A DNA stretch of 38,749 nt from contig JAJXWF010000010.1 in the NCBI GenBank assembly GCA_021781735.1, positions 1-38,749 on the forward strand, given 5' to 3'. The DNA comes from Actinomycetes bacterium (GTDB lineage: Bacteria > Actinomycetota > Actinomycetes > Propionibacteriales > Propionibacteriaceae). Position 1 is the stretch's first letter, and each line of letters begins with the position of its first letter. The notes beneath the pieces were generated by a model, which worked only from the letters and a program-made list of their open reading frames with translations, did no database searches and was not told the DNA's origin. Shown in pieces: positions 30,710 through 38,466 of the stretch. The translations under genes and the position numbers were made by a program.

Positions 30710-32737
30710 GTGGCCGTGTTCCCGCCGTCTGTCGGTGCCTTCCGGTCGCGGACCCGCTCGTCCGCGATCCTGACCGGCGACCCCGACACCCGGACGCCGA
30801 CGCGCTTCCTCCTGTGGTTGCTGCGTGACCAGTCGCGCATCCTCGCGATCAACGCCGGAGTCGGGCTGCTGTGGTTCCTTCCCGGCACGGTCGGGCCGTT
30901 CTTCATGGGCAAGGCGATCGATCGCGGAATCCTGCAGCACGACATGGGTGCCACCCTCACGTGGGCGGCGCTACTGTTCGCGGCGATCACCGTCGGCGTG
31001 TTCGCGGGCATCGGCATGCACACCGCGGCCGTGTCGGGCTGGCTCGTCGCCCTCTACAAGACGATGCTGCTCGTGGCCCGCAAGGTGGCCCAGATGGGTC
31101 ACGTGCTGCCACGCCGGACGCCGACCGGTGAGATCCTGTCGGTCGCCTCGAGCGACTCTGACACCTTCGGCGCGCTCACCGAGGTGGTCGCCCGCGCGGT
31201 GGCCGCCGCCTGCGCCTTCCTCGTGGTGGCGGCGATCGTCGTCAGCGCGTCACCCCTGCTCGGGCTTGTGACGCTGGTCGCGGCGCCGCTGCTCGTCGGC
31301 GCGGCGAGCCCGCTGCTGCGTCCGCTGCAGCGCGCGCAGGCCGTCGAGCGCACCCGGTCGAGCGAGCTCACCGGCAGGGCCACCGATATCGTCGCGGGCC
31401 TGCGGATCCTGCGCGGGATCGGTGGTGAGCGCACGTTCGGCGACAACTACGCCGCCCAGTCGCGGCGCACCCGCGAGGCCGGCGTCCGGGCGGGGGTCTG
31501 GCAGGCGGGAGTCGACGCCGTCGGCACGCTGTTGTCGGGACTGCTACTCGTCGTGCTCACCTGGCTCGGCACCCGCGAAATGCTCGCCGGGCGCCTGAGT
31601 CTCGGCCAACTGGTGAGCTTCTTCGGCTACGCGGTCTTCATGGTGTGGCCGATCCAGACGATCTTCGAACTTGCCCAGAAGTGGATCCAGGCCCTGGTGG
31701 CAGCGGGGAAGACCCTCGCGGTGCTCGGTCAGCAGCCGCCCTGGTCGAGCGTCGAGCATCCGGAACCGTTGCCCGCGGACGCCGAGATCGTCGACGAGGC
31801 CTCGGGGTTCCGGGCCCGGCCCGGCGAGCTGACCGTGATCGTCAGCGCGGTGCCTGACGAGTCGGCTGCCATCGCCGACCGTCTCGGGCGCTACCTCGCC
31901 ACCGCCGTGGAACCGATGTCGAGCGACGTCGGCGACGAGCTCAGCGGGCGGGCCGCGCGGCGCGTCCGGCAGGAGCGGGCCCGCCGCCGGGCCGAGCGGG
32001 CCCGCGCCGACGAGGCGCTGGCGGCGCGGCCGTGGGGTGTCACGATCGGCGGGATCGACGTGTCCCGGTTCGACCTCAGCGAGTTGCGCTCGCGGGTGCT
32101 GGTCAGCGACACGTCGTCGCTGGTGTTCGCCGGGACCCTGCAGCGCCTGCTCGATCCCCATGGACGCCGCACCCGTGCGCAGGCCGAGCAGGCCATCCGG
32201 GTGGCGAACGCCGAGGACGTCTACGACGCGCTCCCCGGTGGTTGGCAGGGGGTCCTCGATGAGCGTGGACGCGGGTTGTCCGGCGGCCAGCGCCAGCGGC
32301 TGGTGCTGGCCCGGGCGGTGCTGAGCGATCCCGAAGTGCTCGTCCTCGTCGAGCCGACCTCGGCGGTCGACGCGCACACCGAGGTGCGGATCGCCGAGCG
32401 GCTCGCCGCTCACCGGCGAGGCCGCACGACGATCGTCACGACCGTCTCTCCGTTGGTACTGCATCACGCGGACACGGTCGTGCTGATCCGGGACGGCGTC
32501 GCGGTGGCCCGCGGACGCCACCATGACCTGTTGGCGTCCAACGACGACTACCGCGCCGTCGTCGCACGGGGTATGGACCCCGTCCCGCCGCCGGGCCATC
32601 GGCTCGACGCCACGTCCAGGCGCCCCGACGGCGACGACGAGCCGGTGCCGCTCGACGAGCCCCTGCTCGTCGCACCGTACGGGCCCGTGCCGATGGCCGA
32701 CCGCGTCCGTGACGATCACTGGGAGGTGAGCGAATGA
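30710..32737 (+). CDS. ABC exporter half-transporter with degenerate ATPase domain
   Basis: A 675-residue membrane-ATPase fusion. Six transmembrane helices lie in about residues 40-330. The nucleotide-binding domain (about 355-620) is degenerate: no Walker A (VSAVPDESA at 379-387), no Q-loop glutamine (VSDTSS), Walker B Asp replaced by Val547 (LVLVEPTSAVD) and H-loop His replaced by Pro581 (TTVSPL). The signature LSGGQ at 523-527 is intact. An Arg/Ala-rich helix of about 40 residues (405-440) is inserted after the missing Walker A. It overlaps the next ABC gene by ATGA; the intact frame and signature argue for a functional non-catalytic partner. Substrate unknown. Confidence 0.88.
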   Translation: MAVFPPSVGAFRSRTRSSAILTGDPDTRTPTRFLLWLLRDQSRILAINAGVGLLWFLPGTVGPFFMGKAIDRGILQHDMGATLTWAALLFAAITVGVFAGIGMHTAAVSGWLVALYKTMLLVARKVAQMGHVLPRRTPTGEILSVASSDSDTFGALTEVVARAVAAACAFLVVAAIVVSASPLLGLVTLVAAPLLVGAASPLLRPLQRAQAVERTRSSELTGRATDIVAGLRILRGIGGERTFGDNYAAQSRRTREAGVRAGVWQAGVDAVGTLLSGLLLVVLTWLGTREMLAGRLSLGQLVSFFGYAVFMVWPIQTIFELAQKWIQALVAAGKTLAVLGQQPPWSSVEHPEPLPADAEIVDEASGFRARPGELTVIVSAVPDESAAIADRLGRYLATAVEPMSSDVGDELSGRAARRVRQERARRRAERARADEALAARPWGVTIGGIDVSRFDLSELRSRVLVSDTSSLVFAGTLQRLLDPHGRRTRAQAEQAIRVANAEDVYDALPGGWQGVLDERGRGLSGGQRQRLVLARAVLSDPEVLVLVEPTSAVDAHTEVRIAERLAAHRRGRTTIVTTVSPLVLHHADTVVLIRDGVAVARGRHHDLLASNDDYRAVVARGMDPVPPPGHRLDATSRRPDGDDEPVPLDEPLLVAPYGPVPMADRVRDDHWEVSE

Positions 32738-34677
32738 GCATCCAGCTCGACGATCCGATGGCGAGTTCGGCCACCACCTGGCTCGACCGGCCGGACGCCG
32801 CCCCGCGTGTTCCTGCGCTGCTCACCGAGCGTCGCGGCGGGGCCGCCGAGCGGTTCGTCGCCTGGCGCGCACGGCACGCGCTGAGAGCGCAGCGGGCCCG
32901 GGACTTCTATGCCGGGTCGCGCAATCCCGAGCGCGGACTCCCCGTGGCCGCGAACCGATCCGTGATCGACTTCCTGTCCCGTCTCATGGCCACTCGTCGC
33001 CGGGTTTTCGTCGGTCTGGTCGTGGCGAACATCGCCGCGGCCGTCGCGGGCCTGGTCGTGCCGCGGCTGCTCGGCGACCTCGTCAACAGGGCGGCGTCCG
33101 GCGTCTCGCGCGGTGACCTCGCCGGGTCGCTCAACGCGATCGCGCTGGCTGTGGGCGGGGTCGTCCTCGTGCAGACCGTGCTCACCTTCGCCGCCCGATG
33201 GATGTCGGCGGTCTTCGGGCAGGACCTGCTCGCCGAGGCGCGCGAATACATCGTGCGCACCGTCCTGCGGTTGCCGCTGTCAAGGGTGGAGCAGGCGTCC
33301 TCCGGCGATCTGGTCACCCGGGTGACCCGCGACGTCAGCACGATGTCCGGAGCGGTGCGGTGGGCTCTGCCCCAGCTCGTCATCGCCTCCACCCTCACCG
33401 TGCTCACGCTGGCGGCGATGATCTTCAACGCGTGGCTGCTCGCGATCCCGTCGCTGCTGTCGTTGGTCGTGCTGTTCTTCTCGGTGCGCCATTACCTGGC
33501 CAGTGCGCCGATGGGCTACATCACCGAGGGCGGCACCTACTCGACGATCAACTCGACCCTCACCGAGACCGTCGAGGGTGCGCGGACGCTGGAGTCGCTC
33601 GGCCTGCAGGAGCTGCGCCTCGCCCAGACCGAGGGCGACATCGCGGTGTCTGCCCAGGCCGAGCGCTACACGATGTCGCTGCGCAACCTCATGTTCCTGG
33701 TGATGGATTTCGCCTACAACGGCCCGCTGGTACTGATCCTGCTGCTCGGCGGATGGGGCTATGCGAAGGGCTGGGTGAGCCTCGGCCAGATCACTGCGGC
33801 CACCATCTACACCCAGCAACTCGTCGAGCCGATGGACCGCCTCGTCCAGACCCTCGACCGGCTGCAGGTGGGCATGGCGTCGACCACCCGGCTCCTCGGG
33901 ATCGCCGACGTGCCCGCCGACCGGACGGAGGGCGACGCGCGTCCGCACGGCACCGACGTCGTCGGACGCGACCTGCGCTTCGCCTACCGCGAAGGTCACG
34001 ACGTGCTGCACGGTGTCGACCTCGTGCTCAGGCCGGGGGAGCGGCTGGCGATCGTGGGGCCGTCCGGGTCGGGCAAGTCGACCCTGTCGCGACTGATCTC
34101 GGGCATCAACCGGCCGCGAACGGGACTGGTCAGCGTCGGTGGGGTCGACGTGATGGACCTGCCGCTCGACCTGCTGCGCACCGAGGTGGCCCTGGTCACC
34201 CAGGAGCATCACGTGTTCGTCGGCAGCATCCGCGACAACATCGTCCTGGCCCGCGAGAACACCGCCACCGACGACGAGGTGCGCCAGGCTCTGGCGGCGG
34301 TCGATGCCCTCGACTGGGTCCAGCGGCTGCCTGCGGGCCTCGACACCCTGATCGGGTCGGGCAACCAGGCGCTCACCCCGGCGCAGGCTCAGCAGGTCGC
34401 GCTGGCGCGGCTCGTCATCGCCGACCCGCACACGCTGGTGCTCGACGAGGCGACCTCGCTCATCGATCCGCGCACGGCCCGGCACCTCGAGGGGGCGATG
34501 GCGACCCTGCTCACTGGCCGCACGGTCGTCGCGATCGCGCACAGGCTGCACACCGCCCACGACGCCGACCGGATCGCGGTGGTCGTCGACGGGCGGATCG
34601 CCGAACTCGGCAGTCACGACGAGCTGATGGTCCGCGACGGCGAGTACGCCGCGCTGTGGCGGGCCTGGACGAGCTGA
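32734..34677 (+). CDS. ABC exporter half-transporter, catalytic partner with altered signature
   Basis: A 647-residue membrane-ATPase fusion. A polar N-terminal extension (about residues 1-80) precedes six membrane helices (about 85-360). The ATPase has intact Walker A GPSGSGKS (442-449), Q-loop Gln490, Walker B LVLDE (568-572) and H-loop His603. The ABC signature LSGGQ is replaced by LTPAQ (547-551). With the upstream subunit it forms one composite ATP site (its Walker motifs plus LSGGQ of the partner) and one dead site. Coupled by ATGA overlap. The last base of the stop codon is the first base of a 14-bp tandem repeat. Confidence 0.9.
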   Translation: MSIQLDDPMASSATTWLDRPDAAPRVPALLTERRGGAAERFVAWRARHALRAQRARDFYAGSRNPERGLPVAANRSVIDFLSRLMATRRRVFVGLVVANIAAAVAGLVVPRLLGDLVNRAASGVSRGDLAGSLNAIALAVGGVVLVQTVLTFAARWMSAVFGQDLLAEAREYIVRTVLRLPLSRVEQASSGDLVTRVTRDVSTMSGAVRWALPQLVIASTLTVLTLAAMIFNAWLLAIPSLLSLVVLFFSVRHYLASAPMGYITEGGTYSTINSTLTETVEGARTLESLGLQELRLAQTEGDIAVSAQAERYTMSLRNLMFLVMDFAYNGPLVLILLLGGWGYAKGWVSLGQITAATIYTQQLVEPMDRLVQTLDRLQVGMASTTRLLGIADVPADRTEGDARPHGTDVVGRDLRFAYREGHDVLHGVDLVLRPGERLAIVGPSGSGKSTLSRLISGINRPRTGLVSVGGVDVMDLPLDLLRTEVALVTQEHHVFVGSIRDNIVLARENTATDDEVRQALAAVDALDWVQRLPAGLDTLIGSGNQALTPAQAQQVALARLVIADPHTLVLDEATSLIDPRTARHLEGAMATLLTGRTVVAIAHRLHTAHDADRIAVVVDGRIAELGSHDELMVRDGEYAALWRAWTS

Positions 34678-34760
34678 CCCCGGCACGCCGACCGCGGTAC
34701 GCCGACCGCGGTACGCCGATCCCGGCACGCCGCTCCCGGTGCGCCCATCCCAGCACGCCC
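34677..34760. repeat. 14-bp tandem repeat, six units
   Basis: Six consecutive 14-base units with core CCGCGGTACGCCG-like sequence: the second and third are identical (34691-34704, 34705-34718), the others differ at a few positions. The array begins with the last base of the ABC stop codon. It occupies about half of the 181-base gap before the convergent kinase gene; I see nothing else there. Confidence 0.85.
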
Positions 34761-34858
34761 ACCGGGAGGGTCGCCGCGTCGGGATCCTGCGAAATCGACC
34801 CCACCTGCCCCACCTGGCGGCCTGAGGGTCGGGTGTGGCGGGTGAGGGACGTTTCGGG

Positions 34859-36046
34859 TCAAGGGCCGACGCTGTGTGCGGCCTCGCTCGGGCGGGTGAC
34901 GATCGTCTCGGCGGCGTCCCCCTCGGTGCGGAAGGTCTGGCGGTACTCCTCGAGCCAGTCCCGGGCGAAGCCGTCGGCGTCCGCTCGCGGCACGACCGCC
35001 CAGACGCTGCCGCCGAACCCCGCCCCGAACGCGGACGCCGCCGGCGCTCCGAGACGCCGGGCCGAAGCCACGAGGTGGTTCGTCTGGGGGATCTGGTTGC
35101 CCAGCAGTTCGGACGCCAGCCGGTGCGACTCGGCGGCCACCACCCCGAGGGCCGCGGCGTCGCCGGCCGCAACGGCTTCCGCGCCGGCCGGCACCAGCCG
35201 TTCGGACTCGGCCAGGAAGTGCTGGAGTCGTCGGGTGAGCGCGGGCGAATCGGCCACGGCCCCGAGCACGGCTTCGGCCCCCGCGGCCCCGACCAGCCCG
35301 GCCAGCGTCCGCTCGCGCGACCCCAGCGCCGCCCCCGCCCGCAGGACGATCTCGCCGACCATCGCGGATGCCGCGTTGTAGGCGTCACGGGCAGCCCCGG
35401 TCTTCTCGGCGCGCACTCCGCTGGAGGCGACGACGAAGGCCCAGTCGCCGGGGAAGGCGACGGTGCCCTCGGCGGCCATCGGGTCGAATCGGAACCGGCT
35501 CAGTCGGTCCTGCTCGCCGCACAGCATCGCGCAGTGGTCCTCCGATCCGCCGCGGGTGCCGACCCCGGCGTCCCCCACCAGCCCCCCGAACGCGCTGCCG
35601 TTCTCGACACAGGCCAGATACCCGGCAAGGTCGAGTCGGGATCGGATTTCCGCCGTCCACGGCGGCTTGTCGGGGAGGCCGGCGGCCTCGGCGAGCGCCA
35701 GGGCGCAGCCGACGAGCAGCGCAGATGAACTGCTCATGCCCGAGGCGAGCGGCAGGTCGGACTCGACCCGCAGCCGGGTGGGTGGGAGCGGGCCGAAATT
35801 GCGGGTGAGCCGGTCGAGCACCGTCTGCAGGTAGCGGCCCCAGTGCCCTGCCGGCAACCCGGGATCGCGCCCGGCCTCCAGCCGAACGGGGTCGCCGTGC
35901 GCGCTGGTGGCTTCGACCCCCCGCGCCCCGGGCAGGGTGCGCACGGTGACGCCGCGGTCGACCGCGCACACGAGCACCCGACCGCCGGCGTAGTCGGTGT
36001 GTTTGCCGAGCACCTCGATCCGCCCGGGTACGAACCAGGTGGTCAC
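34859..36046 (-). CDS. Galactokinase-like GHMP sugar kinase
   Basis: A 395-residue GHMP kinase. Motif 1 is PGRIEVLGKHTDYAGG at residues 7-22; galactokinases usually have GEHTDY, so Lys15 replaces Glu. Motif 2 is LPLASGMSSSSALLVG (ATP loop), and motif 3 is AFGAGFGGSVWAVVP near the C-terminus. It should make a sugar 1-phosphate from ATP; galactose is not assured given the variant motif. It starts with GTG overlapping the nucleotidyltransferase stop (GTGA), the last gene of a three-gene set. Confidence 0.82.
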   Translation of the reverse strand: MTTWFVPGRIEVLGKHTDYAGGRVLVCAVDRGVTVRTLPGARGVEATSAHGDPVRLEAGRDPGLPAGHWGRYLQTVLDRLTRNFGPLPPTRLRVESDLPLASGMSSSSALLVGCALALAEAAGLPDKPPWTAEIRSRLDLAGYLACVENGSAFGGLVGDAGVGTRGGSEDHCAMLCGEQDRLSRFRFDPMAAEGTVAFPGDWAFVVASSGVRAEKTGAARDAYNAASAMVGEIVLRAGAALGSRERTLAGLVGAAGAEAVLGAVADSPALTRRLQHFLAESERLVPAGAEAVAAGDAAALGVVAAESHRLASELLGNQIPQTNHLVASARRLGAPAASAFGAGFGGSVWAVVPRADADGFARDWLEEYRQTFRTEGDAAETIVTRPSEAAHSVGP

Positions 36047-36864
36047 AGCCGCACCTCATGGCCGGCCAGGGCCCTGGTGACCGAGGACACGTCGTCGCGG
36101 CGCGACAGGTCGAGCACGCCGTCGTACACCGGGACGAGCCGGACACCGGCCCCGTCGGTGATCAGCGTCCGCACCGCGTCCGTGATCTCCAGTTCGCCGC
36201 GCGGAGAGGGTGAGATGCGCCGGGCGGCCGCGAAGATCTCGGGGGTGAACGCGAAGCAGTTCATGCTCACCCGTGCATCCGGTCCGAGCATGTCGGCCTG
36301 CTCGGGGGAGGGTTTCTCGACGATGTCGCGCACCTGCCCGTCGGGTCCGGCCGCGATGAGGGCGAACGCGTGCACGCGCTCGGCCGGCACATTGCTCATC
36401 TCGACGAGCCCACTCCGGTCGTAGCCGACCACCGCGTTACCGGGCGTCGCGCGCAGCGTCTGGAGGGTGGCGGCCGTATAGAAGTTGTCGCCGTTGACGA
36501 CGACGAACCGGTCCCCGCCGACGAAGTCCTCGGCCGCCAGCACGGCGTCGGCGGTCCCGCGGGGTTCGGCCTGCTCGGCGAACGTCACGGTGATCCGGCT
36601 CATCGGCTGCGATCCGTAGTAGTCGCGGATCGCCCGATGCTCGGGCCCGATCACCAGGCAGGCCTCGCGGAAACCCGCGTCCGCGTACGTGCTGAGGCAG
36701 TGGTCGAGGAACGGGCGTCCGACCGGCATCATCGCCTTCACCCCCGCCGCCGCGGCCCGCCGCTGCTCCTCGGTCAGCGGGACGCCGGTGTCCTCGCGCA
36801 TGCGGGATCCGAGCCCGCGCGCCAGGACGACGATCTTCACGGTCGGGGCGGTGTCGGGAACCAT
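36043..36864 (-). CDS. Sugar-1-phosphate nucleotidyltransferase
   Basis: A 273-residue NTP_transferase-fold enzyme. The N-terminal nucleotide loop reads VVLARGLGSRMRED (variant of LAGGxGTR), followed by KAMMPVGRPFLDHCLSTYADAGF, VVNGDNFYTA (catalytic/metal Asp) and VEKPSPEQ. There is no C-terminal hexapeptide repeat, so not GlmU. ATG 36864 is chosen because GAGGA lies upstream; ATG 36924 would overlap the phosphomutase end. It is between a phosphohexomutase and a GHMP kinase, which can both supply sugar 1-phosphate. Confidence 0.82.
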   Translation of the reverse strand: MVPDTAPTVKIVVLARGLGSRMREDTGVPLTEEQRRAAAAGVKAMMPVGRPFLDHCLSTYADAGFREACLVIGPEHRAIRDYYGSQPMSRITVTFAEQAEPRGTADAVLAAEDFVGGDRFVVVNGDNFYTAATLQTLRATPGNAVVGYDRSGLVEMSNVPAERVHAFALIAAGPDGQVRDIVEKPSPEQADMLGPDARVSMNCFAFTPEIFAAARRISPSPRGELEITDAVRTLITDGAGVRLVPVYDGVLDLSRRDDVSSVTRALAGHEVRL

Positions 36865-36910
36865 CGGTGTCCTCACTGCTGGAGTCGGTTGCCGGGCTGA
36901 TGCGCGCGTG

Positions 36911-38326
36911 TCAGGAGAGCCCATAGTGGTCGGCGACCAGCGCCGTGATCTCCTCTGCTTCCCGCTCGGTCGGCATCTCGCAGAACACTCGCAGCAACGG
37001 CTCGGTGCCCGAGAACCGGATCGTCACCCAGCCGCCGTTGCCGAAGTAGACCTTGCAGCCGTCGTCCCAGCGGACCCGTTCGACGTCGATGCCGAACGCA
37101 GGCAGGTCGTGGTGGGTGAAGATCCGCTGCTGGAGTTCTTCTCTGCGGGACGCGCTGAACCCGTAGCCGCGCTCCACCATGTCGAGCCGTCCGTACAGTG
37201 CGGTGATGTCGGCCGACAGCTCGCTCAGCCGCTTGCCGCTCGCGGCGACCGCCTCGACGAGGAGCGAGCCCGCGTAAATGCCGTCCTTGCCCGCGATGTG
37301 CCCGCGCACGGTCAGGCCGCCCGACGATTCGCCGCCGATCACCGCGTCGGTCTCGGCCATCTTCGCCGAAATGTGCTTGAAGCCCACCGGCACCTCGTAG
37401 CACTCCTCGCCGTGGGCGGCGGCCACCCGGTCGAGCAGGTGCGTGGTCGACATGTTCCGCACTGCCGGACCCGTCCAGCCCTTGACCGTGAGCAGGTAGT
37501 GGTAGAGCAGCACCAGGATCTCGTTGGCGTGCAGGTAGCGGCCGGTGTCGTCGATGATGCCGAGCCGGTCGGCGTCCCCGTCGGTGGCGATGCCGAGGTC
37601 GGCGTGCTGCTCGATCACCGCCCGCCGCAGCCCGTCGAGCGCGGACGCCGTCGGCGACGGCACCCGTCCCCCGAACAGCGCGTCGTGCCGGTCGTTGATC
37701 ACGTCGACCTGGCAGCGTGCCGTCATCAGCACGGTCTGCAGGCAGGTCTGCGCCACCCCGAACATCGGGTCGAGGACGATGTGCAGATGCCGGTGCCGGA
37801 TCGTCTCCATGTCGAGCTGGTCGATGATCGAGTCGATGTACCAGTTGAGTGACGGCTGAACCGTGACCAGCGAGGACGCCTTCGCCTCCTCCGGCTCGAG
37901 GGACTTCACGTCGGTCCCGGTGAGGGCGTTGACGGCCACCGTGAAGTCGTCGGTCACCTCGATGTCGGCGTCCCGGCCGCCCTCGGTGAACAGTTTGATG
38001 CCGTTGTAGAGCGCCGGGTTGTGGCTCGCGGTGACGGCGATGCCGTAGGCGCAGCCGAGGTTGCGCACCGTCCACATGAACATCGGCGTCGGGGCCGGGC
38101 GGCCGATGATCGTTACCGGGACGCCGTTGCCGACGAACACCTCGACCGCCCACCACGCGGCCTCCTGGGACAGGAACCGCCGGTCGAAGCCGACCACGAT
38201 GCCGCGGTCGCTCACTCCCTCGCGGTGCATGCGGTCGGCCAGGGCCTGGGCGATGAGCCGGACGTTACCGCGCGTGAAGCCGTCGCCGATGATCTCGCGC
38301 CAGCCGCCGGTGCCGAAATGGATCAT
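36911..38326 (-). CDS. Phosphohexomutase (phosphoglucomutase/phosphomannomutase family)
   Basis: A 471-residue alpha-D-phosphohexomutase with four domains. Phosphoserine is Ser101 in TASHNP, the metal loop is DGDADR at 249-254, the sugar-specificity loop is GGESSGG, and the phosphate-binding loop is RFSGTEP near the C-terminus. It interconverts sugar 6- and 1-phosphates. First gene of the minus-strand set. TTGACC (38358-38363), a 19-base spacer, TAGGAA and six bases precede its ATG. Confidence 0.88.
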   Translation of the reverse strand: MIHFGTGGWREIIGDGFTRGNVRLIAQALADRMHREGVSDRGIVVGFDRRFLSQEAAWWAVEVFVGNGVPVTIIGRPAPTPMFMWTVRNLGCAYGIAVTASHNPALYNGIKLFTEGGRDADIEVTDDFTVAVNALTGTDVKSLEPEEAKASSLVTVQPSLNWYIDSIIDQLDMETIRHRHLHIVLDPMFGVAQTCLQTVLMTARCQVDVINDRHDALFGGRVPSPTASALDGLRRAVIEQHADLGIATDGDADRLGIIDDTGRYLHANEILVLLYHYLLTVKGWTGPAVRNMSTTHLLDRVAAAHGEECYEVPVGFKHISAKMAETDAVIGGESSGGLTVRGHIAGKDGIYAGSLLVEAVAASGKRLSELSADITALYGRLDMVERGYGFSASRREELQQRIFTHHDLPAFGIDVERVRWDDGCKVYFGNGGWVTIRFSGTEPLLRVFCEMPTEREAEEITALVADHYGLS

Positions 38327-38332
38327 GTCACG

Positions 38333-38363
38333 TTCCTACCGGGATGGGGCCTGGTCAGGTCAA
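38333..38363 (-). promoter_or_regulatory. Promoter of the sugar-nucleotide operon
   Basis: On the minus strand TTGACC (38358-38363), 19-base spacer, TAGGAA (38333-38338), then CGTGAC and ATG 38326. AGGA could also serve as a ribosome site, so leadered initiation is not excluded. Confidence 0.45.
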
Positions 38364-38397
38364 CTATCGCGCACTCTCGCTGACGAGATGGGCACTC

Positions 38398-38466
38398 ACC
38401 GTGAGCGGACGCCGCCGCGCCGGGGCGGGGTCAACCGGGACCGGACGCCACCGCGCTGGGGGGTCA
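38398..38466. repeat. Imperfect 36/33-bp tandem repeat ending at a stop codon
   Basis: Units at 38398-38433 and 38434-38466 share ACCG..., CCGGACGCC or GCGGACGCC, ACCGCGC-like and GGGGTCA blocks. The last TCA of the second unit is the stop codon of the HAD gene on the minus strand. Confidence 0.65.

Noticed and set aside
30710-32737. ABC subunit with ruined ATPase motifs as a pseudogene
   Set aside because: The frame is full length, coupled to its partner, and keeps exactly the LSGGQ motif that the partner lacks.
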